Below are positions 8,019 to 16,542 of a stretch of DNA of 32,874 bases, piece by piece. Within the stretch, counting starts at the first letter, position 1. Each line of letters begins with the position of its first letter. The notes below the pieces were generated by a model. The model did no database searches. It was not told the DNA's origin and was given only the letters and a program-made list of their open reading frames with translations. Made by a program: the position numbers and the translations under genes. This stretch comes from Candidatus Binataceae bacterium (GTDB lineage Bacteria > Desulfobacterota > Binatia > Binatales > Binataceae), in the NCBI GenBank assembly GCA_035508495.1, contig DATJMX010000042.1:1-32874 (forward strand), given 5' to 3'.

Positions 8019-8816
8019 TCAGGCTCGTTTGCGTTTCACTTGCTGCCACAGCTTTTCGATTTCACGCGGCTTCATTCGCTTTAAATTGAGCTTCTTCGAT
8101 TTTGCGAGTTCTGCCAGCGCATCGAAGCGGTCGATAAATTTTTCGCAGGCCCGGCGCAGCGTCTCTTCGGCGTTGTGCGCGATGAAGCGGGGCGCGTTCG
8201 CCAGCGCGAGCATCATGTCGCCGAGCTCCATCCCAGCCGCCTTTTCGTCGCCGCGCTTCAGCGCGTCCTCGACTTCGGCGAGTTCTTCGCGGACCTGCTC
8301 CAGCACGCCGTGGATATTTGGCCAGTCCATTCCGCGCCGGCGCGCTTTTTCGCCGAGCTTCTCCGCGCGCATCAAGGAGGGCAAGCCGTGTCCCGTTCTC
8401 TTCAAACCCTTTGGCCGGCCCTTTGCCGCTGCTTCTTTCTCCTTGATGCGCTCCCAGTTCTCGATCACCTTTGCGACGGTCACCGCCTTGCCGTTGGCGA
8501 AAACATGCGGATGCCGCCGCACGAGCTTCACCTGGGCCTCAGCGAGGACCGATGCGATGTCGTATTTCGATTGCTCGCCGAGAATCTCAGCGACGTAGAG
8601 GGTTTGTACGATGAGGTCGCCGAGCTCCTCGGCGGCGTCGCCCTTGTCGCCTGAGCTGATGGCGTCCACTGTTTCGTAGGCTTCTTCGAGCATGTGCCGC
8701 GTCGTATCGCGCAGCCGCAACGCGCGATCCCAGGGGCATTTCTTGCGCAGCTCGTGAACCGTCTCAATCAACTCGGCGAACCTGCTCGCCGCATCATTCT
8801 TCGATCGTCGGGCCAT
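8019..8816 (-). CDS. mazG: Nucleoside triphosphate pyrophosphohydrolase MazG
   Basis: MazG hydrolyses (d)NTPs to monophosphates, cleaning the nucleotide pool and modulating stress nucleotides. The protein has two tandem MazG domains. The N-terminal one contains CPWDR, the metal-binding EEAYE helix and EELGDLIVQ. The C-terminal one contains EELAEVEDAL and ELGDMMLAL. The start was set at the ATG at 8816 (MARRSK), giving 265 residues, close to the 263 of the E. coli enzyme; an upstream GTG at 8840 would add eight. A divergent hydrolase gene begins 65 nt away. Confidence 0.93.
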   Translation of the reverse strand: MARRSKNDAASRFAELIETVHELRKKCPWDRALRLRDTTRHMLEEAYETVDAISSGDKGDAAEELGDLIVQTLYVAEILGEQSKYDIASVLAEAQVKLVRRHPHVFANGKAVTVAKVIENWERIKEKEAAAKGRPKGLKRTGHGLPSLMRAEKLGEKARRRGMDWPNIHGVLEQVREELAEVEDALKRGDEKAAGMELGDMMLALANAPRFIAHNAEETLRRACEKFIDRFDALAELAKSKKLNLKRMKPREIEKLWQQVKRKRA

Positions 8817-8835
8817 CGGGCGAAGTTTAACATGG

Positions 8836-8864
8836 TTCACGCACGAATCGCGCGCGGATAGAAT
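8836..8864 (+). promoter_or_regulatory. Possible promoter of the cyclase-family gene
   Basis: TTCACG (8836-8841), a 17-nt spacer and TAGAAT (8859-8864) lie just upstream of the ATG at 8882, in the short intergenic space shared with divergent mazG. The leader would be only about 10 nt, so this is a modest prediction. Confidence 0.3.
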
Positions 8865-8881
8865 TTTTTCACGAGGTCGTC

Positions 8882-9640
8882 ATGAGAATTATCGACATCG
8901 GCGTTCCGCTCGAAGCTGCTCCCGTCGCGCCCTGGACGTATCGATTCAAACGCGTCGAGCACGACGAAGGGGCGCGCGCGATGCTCAAGTTGTTCAAGGG
9001 CTCGGCGGTCGGCGACTATCCAGAATCGATGGGACTTGGATGGGAAACGATCACGCTCACCGGTCACGCGGGGAACCATATCGATGCGCCGTGGCATTTC
9101 GGTCCGCTATGCGAAGGGCGTCCGGCACGCACGATCGATCAGATCCCGCTCGAATGGTGCTACGGACCGGGCGTGCGGCTCGACTTTCGCCATCGCCAGG
9201 GCGAAGACATTACCATCGAGGACATCGAGCGCGAGCTGGAGCATATCGATTATCGTCTGAAGCCGCTCGATATCGTGCTGCTGTGGACGGGCGCCGACGA
9301 GTTTATCGAAGACGTCCACGAATACACGCGGCGGCAGGCCGGCCTCTCGGTTGAAGGGCAGCATTACCTGCTCGACCACGGCGTCAAGCTGATCGGAATC
9401 GACGGAATTGCGATGGACGTGTCGTTCGCGACGATGCAGCGCGCGTTTCGCGAGGGCCAGCCCGATCCGTTTTTTCCGGCGCACTTCGTGGGCCGCGCGC
9501 GCGAGCATCTTCATATGGAGAAGCTCGCCAACCTCGGCGCAATCCCATATCCGCACGGATTTATCGTGAGCGCGCTGCCGATCAAGATCACCGGCGCGAG
9601 CGCGGGATGGGTGCGGCCGGTTGCGATCGTCGAGGACTGA
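8882..9640 (+). CDS. Cyclase-family hydrolase (kynurenine formamidase-like)
   Basis: The 252-residue protein belongs to the metal-dependent cyclase/formamidase family (PF04199), whose members hydrolyse formylkynurenine or cyclic and amide substrates. The family motif is HAGNHIDAPWHF (residues 62-73), giving metal ligands His62, His66 and Asp68 and a conserved His72. The common form is HxGTHxDxPxH, so Asn replaces Thr here. The segment LIGIDGIAMD is also typical. No tryptophan catabolism genes are nearby, so the substrate cannot be stated. It is divergent from mazG and ends 3 nt from a convergent esterase gene. Confidence 0.85.
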   Translation: MRIIDIGVPLEAAPVAPWTYRFKRVEHDEGARAMLKLFKGSAVGDYPESMGLGWETITLTGHAGNHIDAPWHFGPLCEGRPARTIDQIPLEWCYGPGVRLDFRHRQGEDITIEDIERELEHIDYRLKPLDIVLLWTGADEFIEDVHEYTRRQAGLSVEGQHYLLDHGVKLIGIDGIAMDVSFATMQRAFREGQPDPFFPAHFVGRAREHLHMEKLANLGAIPYPHGFIVSALPIKITGASAGWVRPVAIVED

Positions 9641-9643
9641 TTG

Positions 9644-10306
9644 TTACGCCGAGATGATCGGCGACAGCACCTTGTCAGTCAGGAAGCTCGAAAGATCCTG
9701 CAGCACTTCGGCGGTGATCTCGTGGCCGCAATCGTACTCCTTGAACTGTACCGGGACGCGAAGCTCGCGCAGCGTTTCGATTGAGGCACGCGCGCGCGTA
9801 ATTTCGATCATGTCGTCGGCACGGCCGTGCTGCACCAGCGTCGGCAGCACTTCGAGCGCGGCTGGATCGCCAGCTTCCTCTTTAATCTCCGGCGGCAGGA
9901 AAGTTGAGAGCCCCACCAGCGCGGCGAAGCGCGTTGGATTCCTGAGCGCGATGCGATACGCCATCATCCCGCCCTGGCTGAAGCCGAGCAGCACGGTCTT
10001 GCGCTTGTCGATCGGATAGCGCGCGAACGCTTCGTTGATAAACTCGGTCGCGGCCTTGCGCGCATCCTCGATCGCGACCCGGTCGGGCGTCCCGCCCATC
10101 CGAATCGGGAACCATGCGTAGCCGCGCGTCGGTCCGATCGGCACTTCGAGCGGTCCTTGCGGACAGATGACCATGAACTGGCCGTCGGCGATGTACGGGG
10201 CGAGGCCGAGCAGGTCGAGCGCGTTGGCGCCGAAGCCATGCATCGCGATGATCGTGGGATGGGGACCCGGACCCGACGGTTCGTGCAGCGTATGGATCAG
10301 GCGCAT
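9644..10306 (-). CDS. Alpha/beta hydrolase, phospholipase/carboxylesterase type
   Basis: The predicted protein (220 residues) is an alpha/beta-hydrolase of the carboxylesterase/phospholipase 2 group, cytoplasmic because no signal peptide is seen. The HGFGAN segment (23-28) forms the oxyanion region, GFSQGG gives the nucleophile Ser110, HGRADDM gives Asp164, and CGHEI gives His195, completing the triad. The start is the ATG at 10306 because GAGGAG lies 9 nt upstream of it; an in-frame TTG at 10405 would add 33 residues without a ribosome binding site. The natural ester substrate is unknown. The cyclase gene converges on it with a 3-nt gap and no obvious terminator. Confidence 0.87.
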   Translation of the reverse strand: MRLIHTLHEPSGPGPHPTIIAMHGFGANALDLLGLAPYIADGQFMVICPQGPLEVPIGPTRGYAWFPIRMGGTPDRVAIEDARKAATEFINEAFARYPIDKRKTVLLGFSQGGMMAYRIALRNPTRFAALVGLSTFLPPEIKEEAGDPAALEVLPTLVQHGRADDMIEITRARASIETLRELRVPVQFKEYDCGHEITAEVLQDLSSFLTDKVLSPIISA

Positions 10307-10458
10307 CGAAGTGGTCTCCTCGGCCAGCAGATGCGGCATCATAGTCGCGTCGGGACCGATGTGAAAAGTCGCCGTGGTGCGAGGCTGTTCATCGCGCGCC
10401 CACAAATCGGTATCTTACTCGCGCCGGAGCGAGCACTTTTGGTGAAGATTTACGAAGG

Positions 10459-13386
10459 GTGGCTGAGTTGATGCTTCTTGAAAACAAGGAGCCAAGTGCG
10501 CTAGCGCGGCCGTGGCGCTCATGGCTGGCGATACTGCTCGGCCTCATTGCGTTCGCAGCGGCAGCGCCGCCGGGGCCGGTGACGGGCAATTTCGCGGGCC
10601 TGATTTCAGGAGTCATCCTGCTTGCGATTCTTTCCTACGCGTACGCGACCACGGTCCGGCCGCTTTCGAGCGACATGGTCAATGCGATCGCGATCCTGGT
10701 TGCGATCGCGCTGGTCAAGCTGGTTCTGCTCAATCTTTTTCCCGGCTTCCGCGTCGACGTGGGCACCTATGAATCGTGGGCGCTGCAGATCGCGGACCAC
10801 GGGCCCGCGCAGACATACCAGTCCGGATATTTTCTCGATTACCCGCCCGGCTACCTGTACATGCTGTGGGTCTGCGGCCTCGTCGCGCATGCCGTCAATG
10901 CCTCGGGCGACGTCCTCGACATCATCGTAAAAAGCCCGCCGCTCATCGCGGATTTCGCGCTCGCGCTCGCGATTTACATCTACGTGAAGCGCGGTCCGCG
11001 TGCGCAGTTCGCCGTGCTCGCGATGCTGATGGTCGCGCTCAATCCCGCGCTCCTATACGACACGATCGTCTGGGGGCAGAGCGACTCGATTCTCACGCTG
11101 ACGACGATTCTCACCCTGATTGCGATTCTGGCCGAGCGCTTCGAGCTGGCATGGGCGGTCGCGGCGCTCTCGGTGCTGATCAAGCCGCAGGGGTTGATGA
11201 TCCTGCCGATGCTGGCGCTCTGGACGATGCTCGAGACGCCGTTCATGACGTGGGTGTCGTCGGCCGCAGCGTTCATCGGCGCGTTCTTTATCGGTATCGC
11301 GCCCTTCCAGATCGGTCACGAATGGAACTGGATCATCAAGCTCTATACTTCGACGGCAGCCTATTATCACGAAACCTCCGTCAACGCCTTCAACCTGATG
11401 GCGTTGATTGGCGGCCTGCGCAGCAACGACGGCGACACTATCGGCGGCGTTTCATACTTCGCGCTGGGGATGAGCCTGCTGATTCCGCTCTATGCCTATA
11501 TCGCGTGGATCGTCGCGCGCACGCGCAACGCAGAGCGGCTCTTCTATGCCGCGTTCATCGCAGTGTTTGGCTTCTTCATGGTCGCGCCGCGGATGCATGA
11601 GCGTTACGTGATCCCCGCGGTCGTGCTCGCGATCCCGCTCGCGCTCGAATCGACCGAGATGATGATCGTGTTCGGGCTTGTAACCGTAACGGGATGCTTC
11701 AACCTCGCCTACGTCCTGCACACGCTGACGACGGTCGTGTTCCTCAACGGCCGCGACGGGCTCGCGATGTTCGCGTCCGTGCTGAACGTAATCGCGCTGG
11801 GCATCGCAGTTTACTATGGCGTGACCCTTCTGCAGGCCAAGGGCGGAGCCCAGGAAGGCGCACTGCTGCAAGCGCTGCGCCGGATGGGCGAGAAGGCCCG
11901 CGAGAAAGCCGCGCTGGAGGTTTCCGACAACGCGGAGCCGAGCGCGCCGCTTGAATGGCTGCGGGTCGACACTATCGTGACCGCGGCAATGCTCGTGGTC
12001 GCCGGTTTCACGCGCTTCTGGCGTCTCGCGACGCCGCCCGAGATTGTTTTCGACGAGGTTCATTTCGTCGCGCAGGCGCGCCACTACCTGCGTTCCGAGT
12101 CGTTTCTCGATCCCCATCCGCCGCTGGCGAAGATGGTGATCGCGCTGGGAATCTACCTGTTCGGCGACCATTCCTGGGGATGGCGCGTCGGCAATGCGAC
12201 GCTCGGCACGCTGCTGGTGGGGATCACTTATTTATTGGTGCGCAGGATGTCGCGATCGCGGCTGGCGGCGGGGCTGGCGGCGCTATTCATAATGATCGAT
12301 GGACTTTACCTGGTCGATTCCCGTATCGGCGTGATCGATATCGTCTATTTGACCTGCGCGGCATTTGCCTACTGGCTATTCTTCGTTTTTGTCGATACTA
12401 GCGATCCGCGGGCGCGCCGGCGCTTGCTGATCGGAATAGGAATCGCACTCGGACTCTGCCTCGGCTCGAAACTATATATTCCCGCGATCACGTTCCTGCT
12501 CGTGACCGGATTTCTGATCTACGTAGTATGGCGCGACTACGCGGCGCCGGCGCGCGAGTCTATCGAGGATTCGACCATCCGCCGAACGGCGCGCGACAGC
12601 CGTCTCGCCGGCACGCTCGCGATCGTGGGCGGTGTCGCGACGATCGCATATCTCGCCACTTTCACGCTTCACTTCACGGAAGGTTACTGGTCAGGGATCG
12701 AGGATCTCTTTCACTATTACGGCCAGGTGATTTGGTACGAGAACAGCGTCTCGACCGCTACCCATCCGTACTCGTCGCCGTGGTGGAGCTGGCCGCTGAT
12801 GTTGCGGCCTATCGCCTACTGGCAAAATTTCCCGGCCTCGGGACCTGTAGTTGCGACGATTTGGGGCGGCGGCAACCCGCTTATCTGGTGGGGCGCGCTG
12901 ACCGGGATCACGATCACCGCGGTGCATGCGATCGAGCGGCCGTCGCTGGCGCGCTGGTTCCTCGTGATTGGCTACCTGTCGTATATCGTCATCTGGATCC
13001 CGATCGGACGCACGCTTTTTCTCTATCACTACATGGCGTCGGTTTACCTGGGATACGTGGCGCTCGCGCTCGTGCTGGCCGGATGTTGGGAGGGACGCGG
13101 CGATCCGTTTGAGCACTCGGCGCTGATGCTCACAATGTTCGCCGCGCTGCTGCTCGGATTGGGGTACATCGCCGGGATGCTCAGCGCATTGGCGATAGTT
13201 GGAATCTATGTCTATTTGCTGATCTATACTGACTATGCGGGCAAATACGTAGCCGCACTCTTCGTCGCCGGAGCGGTAGTGCTATTCATTTACTTTTATC
13301 CCGTATGGACAGGGATGCCGATAGAGCGCAGTGGCTATTATACGCGGATGTGGCTGCAGCAGAGCGGCTTAAGGAACTGGATCTGA
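10459..13386 (+). CDS. Two-headed GT-C glycosyltransferase: Gpi18-like half fused to PMT (GT39) half
   Basis: This 975-residue, many-spanning membrane protein joins two GT-C type modules that use lipid-phosphate-linked sugars on the outer face of the inner membrane. Module one (about 15-465) has an Asp in the first loop (Asp100, VDVGTYESW), a DYPPGYLY motif (Asp127) and MHERY (379-383), resembling Gpi18/COG5542 mannosyltransferases. A short soluble linker rich in Lys/Glu (about 465-505) follows. Module two (about 505-975) is PMT-like: the DE motif is Asp532-Glu533 in FDEVHF, DPHPPLAK is at 551-558, and the C-terminal part has the paired helices of the PMT 4TMC region. The start is GTG 10459; ATG 10471 is an alternative. 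The next gene starts 3 nt after the stop. Donor, acceptor and activity of each half are inferred only. Confidence 0.82.
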   Translation: MAELMLLENKEPSALARPWRSWLAILLGLIAFAAAAPPGPVTGNFAGLISGVILLAILSYAYATTVRPLSSDMVNAIAILVAIALVKLVLLNLFPGFRVDVGTYESWALQIADHGPAQTYQSGYFLDYPPGYLYMLWVCGLVAHAVNASGDVLDIIVKSPPLIADFALALAIYIYVKRGPRAQFAVLAMLMVALNPALLYDTIVWGQSDSILTLTTILTLIAILAERFELAWAVAALSVLIKPQGLMILPMLALWTMLETPFMTWVSSAAAFIGAFFIGIAPFQIGHEWNWIIKLYTSTAAYYHETSVNAFNLMALIGGLRSNDGDTIGGVSYFALGMSLLIPLYAYIAWIVARTRNAERLFYAAFIAVFGFFMVAPRMHERYVIPAVVLAIPLALESTEMMIVFGLVTVTGCFNLAYVLHTLTTVVFLNGRDGLAMFASVLNVIALGIAVYYGVTLLQAKGGAQEGALLQALRRMGEKAREKAALEVSDNAEPSAPLEWLRVDTIVTAAMLVVAGFTRFWRLATPPEIVFDEVHFVAQARHYLRSESFLDPHPPLAKMVIALGIYLFGDHSWGWRVGNATLGTLLVGITYLLVRRMSRSRLAAGLAALFIMIDGLYLVDSRIGVIDIVYLTCAAFAYWLFFVFVDTSDPRARRRLLIGIGIALGLCLGSKLYIPAITFLLVTGFLIYVVWRDYAAPARESIEDSTIRRTARDSRLAGTLAIVGGVATIAYLATFTLHFTEGYWSGIEDLFHYYGQVIWYENSVSTATHPYSSPWWSWPLMLRPIAYWQNFPASGPVVATIWGGGNPLIWWGALTGITITAVHAIERPSLARWFLVIGYLSYIVIWIPIGRTLFLYHYMASVYLGYVALALVLAGCWEGRGDPFEHSALMLTMFAALLLGLGYIAGMLSALAIVGIYVYLLIYTDYAGKYVAALFVAGAVVLFIYFYPVWTGMPIERSGYYTRMWLQQSGLRNWI

Positions 13387-13389
13387 TCG

Positions 13390-14160
13390 ATGACCGCTAC
13401 GCTCCGCGTTACCAGAGTAATATTGGCCGCCTTGCTGCTAGTTTTTTCCGCAGGCGCGGCGCGAGCCGACGGCACTGCGCCGCTCGGCAAAAATCTGCTC
13501 GTCAACGGCGACTTCTCCAAGGGCTCAGTCGATCAACCCGACGAATGGCGCACCGAAGCGTGGTTGAACAGCCCCGAGACCTTCGCTCATCACTGGGTCC
13601 ATGCGGCTGGCGGCGGTCCGAATCAACTGGAAGTTGACAATCTCAAAGCGAACGATGCGCGCTGGGAGCAGGCGGTCTCGCTGCCCGGAGGATTCTACTA
13701 TCTTAGCGCCGAGGTTCGCACTGAGAATGTCGGCGCCAACGCCGACGGCGCATCGATTTCGATCATGAACGACGGCATGATGTCGCCGCTCGTTCACGGC
13801 ACCAGCGATTGGCAGTCCGTCGGATTCTATTTTCGGGTCGGCCCGCATGGGGCCGATATCGACGTGGCGCTCAGGGTCGGCGGCTACGGCAGCCTCAATT
13901 CCGGGCGCGCATTCTTTCGCGATGCGAAGCTGGTGCGCGTCGATCAGCTTCCGCCCGCGGCCACGCCTTTTTACGATTGGGACGCGATTCAAAAAGCGGA
14001 GCAGCCCAAGCCCGTCGGCAAGCCGTGGACGCTGGCAGTGGTGCTAATGGCTCTCGCCGCTATCATCTTCGTCGGTTGGCGATTGCACGGTGCCGATCCC
14101 GTTCCTGTTCCCAGGTCCCGTGAAACGCGCCGCGCGAAGGGCGCGGCCGATCGCTCATGA
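13390..14160 (+). CDS. Secreted, C-terminally membrane-anchored jelly-roll-like protein
   Basis: I do not recognise a named family. The 256-residue protein has a signal peptide (about residues 1-27, ending AGAARA), a beta-rich domain beginning NLLVNGDFSKG, a start typical of CBM4/9-like carbohydrate-binding or related jelly-roll domains, through about residue 185. One transmembrane helix follows near residues 215-235, with a basic cytoplasmic tail. It should therefore sit on the outer face of the inner membrane, tethered at its C-terminus. It starts 3 nt after the two-headed glycosyltransferase and overlaps the next membrane protein by ATGA, so the three are probably made together. A role in presenting or binding the glycosylated substrate is a guess from context. 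Confidence 0.75.
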   Translation: MTATLRVTRVILAALLLVFSAGAARADGTAPLGKNLLVNGDFSKGSVDQPDEWRTEAWLNSPETFAHHWVHAAGGGPNQLEVDNLKANDARWEQAVSLPGGFYYLSAEVRTENVGANADGASISIMNDGMMSPLVHGTSDWQSVGFYFRVGPHGADIDVALRVGGYGSLNSGRAFFRDAKLVRVDQLPPAATPFYDWDAIQKAEQPKPVGKPWTLAVVLMALAAIIFVGWRLHGADPVPVPRSRETRRAKGAADRS

Positions 14161-16142
14161 GCGCGCACGGCGAGCGTCAGCGCCGTATCGAGAGCGCGAT
14201 CTTCCTGGTTCCGTTTATCAGCTATGCCTACTTCTACCAGGGCGCTGACCAGAGCGTCGCCTGCCGGTTCGATCTCGCGCGCGCGATGCTCGAGCAGCAT
14301 CGCCTGTTCATCGACGGCTACTGCGGCTACAACACCGCCGACATCATAAGTTTCGCGGGACATTACTACTCCGTCAAAGCGCCCGGCGCAGCATTTACCG
14401 CGCTCATCCCGTGGGCGCTCTTCTCGAATATACTGTTGCCTTTGTTCTGGAAGAACGAGCCTATTTACTGGGCATTTACTACATACCTGACGACCCTGTT
14501 CACGAGCGGACTGGCTACCGCCGCCGTCGGCGTCGTGATCTATCGCTTCGCGCGCTTCCTCGGCGCGACGGAAGGCCGCGGCGCCGGAGTCGCGATTCTG
14601 TTCGGGCTCGCGACGATCGCATTTCCTTACGCGACCGAGCTTACCGGTGAGCCGCTCGCCGGCGCCTCGGCGTTCACCGCGTTCTACCTGGTAGCGACCT
14701 ACTCAAGTGGATCGCGCCTGCGGCGCGCTTTCCTCGCAGGATTTCTCGCGGGGTGGGCCGTTCTGAATGACTATCCGGCGTTTCTGATTGCGGCGGCGGT
14801 GGGCATTTATGCACTGTTCAAGGTGCGGCGCCTCTCTCATCTCGCGGTATTTTCGCTCGGCGCCGCGATCACGGCCGCGATAATGCTCGGGTACAACTGG
14901 GCCGCCTTCGGCAAGCCGTTGTTCTTCAGCTACCAGGCATATTCAATGCCGGGTAATAGTCAGTTTCCGGAGCAGGCGGTCGGCTTCGTCGGTCTGACGT
15001 ATCCGAAGCTTCCGATCCTCTGGAATATACTTGCCGATCCGCAGCGAGGACTGTTTTTCTGCAACCCGGTTTTGATCCTGGCGATTCCAGGCGCGATCTA
15101 TTTCGCGCGCGCGCGGAAATTTCGCGCCGAACTGGTGGTGATGAGTTTCGCGATCGCGTCGATGATTCTCTTCAACGCTTCTTATGGCGCTTCGATCGTG
15201 TCGTGGGGCGGCGGCACGGCGACCGGCCCGCGCCAGATCATCGCAATCGTACCGTTTATGATTTTGCCGATCGCACTTCTGCCTGCCGCATGCGATTGGC
15301 TGATCGGGGCACTTGGCACATTTTCCGCGTGGCTGATGCTGATGGCGACGGCGACCAATCCGCACTTTCCATACGAGTACGACAATCCGGTGTGGGACTT
15401 CGCCTGGCAGCTCTACCTGCGTGGCGACTTTGCCATGAATCGCGATGCATTCTTTGGCGGCGGAAATGTCGCGGGCGATACTGTGGCGTTCAATCTTGGC
15501 AAGATTCTGCATCTGCCGCGGCCGCTGCAACTCTGGCCGCTGGCTGGAATCTGGATTCTCGGCGCGCAGGAGTTGCTCGAAGTTTCGCGCGCGAGCGCGC
15601 GGTTGGCCGCACCGCGCATGACGTCGGCCGCGATCGTTCTGATGATCGCCGCGATGTTCATTCCGTCGCTCAGCGGATGGTTCTCGAAATCGGCGTTGGT
15701 GAATCGATCACATGGCCTGCTGGGCCGCTACTACTATGGCGACCAGGCTGCGCAGGAATCTCCACGCTTCGTAAGAATCGATCGCGAGATCGATTTCGAC
15801 AATATCGCAGAGATGGGCGCCGTGCCGTTTCCCTCGGTCGCCGTGTGGACCGGGAGTCTGGTAGTGCCGCGCAGCGGGTTGTATGGGTTCGTGATCGAGA
15901 TGGATGACTCGGGCTGGCTGAAGATAGACGACAAGTACGTGATTCGCGATCCCGGCAATATCAGCGTTCCGCGGGCCGAAGGACGGGTCTTGCTGTTTGC
16001 GGGACTGCATCGAATCGAAGTAGGCGAGCGCAATATCGCCGGCGGATCATACGCTCATCTCAAGTGGGTTCCGCCGGGAGGCGATCCCAACTGGCCAACC
16101 GTCGTGCCGGGCGACTTGCTGCTCCCCGATCGCCCTTCTTGA
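14157..16142 (+). CDS. Multispanning GT-C-like membrane protein with C-terminal PA14-like domain
   Basis: The 661-residue protein has about ten to twelve hydrophobic helices (residues 15-500) with GT-C-like features: an acidic residue in the first outer loop (GADQSVACRFD) and the HYYSVKAPG segment that recurs in uncharacterised membrane glycosyltransferase-like proteins. The last part (about 515-655) looks like a PA14 domain: LGRYYYGD, then a GLYGFVIEMDDSGWLKIDD segment, and a GLHRIEVG turn. PA14 domains commonly bind carbohydrate and would face the periplasm here. The ATG overlaps the previous stop codon (ATGA), indicating translational coupling. Enzymatic activity is inferred; it could instead be a flippase or polysaccharide-handling partner. 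Confidence 0.72.
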   Translation: MSAHGERQRRIESAIFLVPFISYAYFYQGADQSVACRFDLARAMLEQHRLFIDGYCGYNTADIISFAGHYYSVKAPGAAFTALIPWALFSNILLPLFWKNEPIYWAFTTYLTTLFTSGLATAAVGVVIYRFARFLGATEGRGAGVAILFGLATIAFPYATELTGEPLAGASAFTAFYLVATYSSGSRLRRAFLAGFLAGWAVLNDYPAFLIAAAVGIYALFKVRRLSHLAVFSLGAAITAAIMLGYNWAAFGKPLFFSYQAYSMPGNSQFPEQAVGFVGLTYPKLPILWNILADPQRGLFFCNPVLILAIPGAIYFARARKFRAELVVMSFAIASMILFNASYGASIVSWGGGTATGPRQIIAIVPFMILPIALLPAACDWLIGALGTFSAWLMLMATATNPHFPYEYDNPVWDFAWQLYLRGDFAMNRDAFFGGGNVAGDTVAFNLGKILHLPRPLQLWPLAGIWILGAQELLEVSRASARLAAPRMTSAAIVLMIAAMFIPSLSGWFSKSALVNRSHGLLGRYYYGDQAAQESPRFVRIDREIDFDNIAEMGAVPFPSVAVWTGSLVVPRSGLYGFVIEMDDSGWLKIDDKYVIRDPGNISVPRAEGRVLLFAGLHRIEVGERNIAGGSYAHLKWVPPGGDPNWPTVVPGDLLLPDRPS

Positions 16143-16323
16143 TACCTCACTGAACCAATCCGAGGGTTGCGACAGTCTGTCAGCTTTCTGTCGCTTTCGC
16201 CGAAATTCCGACACTCATTGCTATGTCGAGCCAGTGACGCCTTTGGCGACAATTGGCCAGCGTCGTTGATGCAGTTGGAATCAACTTTGTCCGCTTTAGA
16301 TGCGCCGTTCGATGCGATCTCGA

Positions 16324-16339
16324 TGGCACGCTCCTTGTA
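16324..16339 (+). promoter_or_regulatory. Sigma-54-like promoter upstream of the ba3 oxidase operon
   Basis: TGGCACG (16324-16330), 4 nt, then TTGTA (16335-16339) matches the -24/-12 consensus TGGCACG-N4-TTGCW except for GT instead of GC at -12. It lies about 43 nt before the subunit IIa start, at a sensible distance. The GC dinucleotide is usually highly conserved, so the mismatch weakens the call. The 240-nt region upstream (16143-16382) otherwise shows no gene. Confidence 0.3.
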
Positions 16340-16382
16340 CCACAGCACCCGTAAGCATTTCGCGAGGAAGGTTGGGAGAGCA

Positions 16383-16538
16383 ATGGCAGAAGTGCAGCGG
16401 GGCGCAACGGCAGAAGGGCATGAGGGCAGCGGAAGCGAGGTTCCACCTCCGGTGGGAACGACGTTTCTGCTGGTGCTCTACATCCTGCTGCTGAGCGCGA
16501 TGTGGGGCTTTATGTATCTCGGACTGCTCGACCGCTAG
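16383..16538 (+). CDS. ba3-type cytochrome c oxidase subunit IIa
   Basis: This 51-residue protein has a short hydrophilic Gly/Glu-rich N-terminus and a single transmembrane helix (about residues 27-48, GTTFLLVLYILLLSAMWGF). This is the pattern of the small subunit IIa of B-type (ba3) haem-copper oxidases, which supplies the helix missing from the shortened subunit II. It lies 4 nt upstream of subunit II, the order IIa-II-I known for ba3 oxidases such as that of Thermus. A purine-rich GGGAGAG precedes the ATG at 16383. The same frame is open upstream to 16167, but that extension has no ribosome binding site and looks non-coding. Confidence 0.78.
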   Translation: MAEVQRGATAEGHEGSGSEVPPPVGTTFLLVLYILLLSAMWGFMYLGLLDR

Positions 16539-16542
16539 CCTC

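Noticed and set aside
11452..12171. Minus-strand frame across the glycosyltransferase fusion junction
   Set aside because: No domain and charged low-complexity composition; it is a shadow of the fusion gene.
16167..16382. N-terminal extension of the oxidase subunit IIa frame
   Set aside because: The extra 72 residues have no RBS and cover the predicted promoter; the internal ATG at 16383 has a purine-rich site and gives the normal subunit IIa layout.
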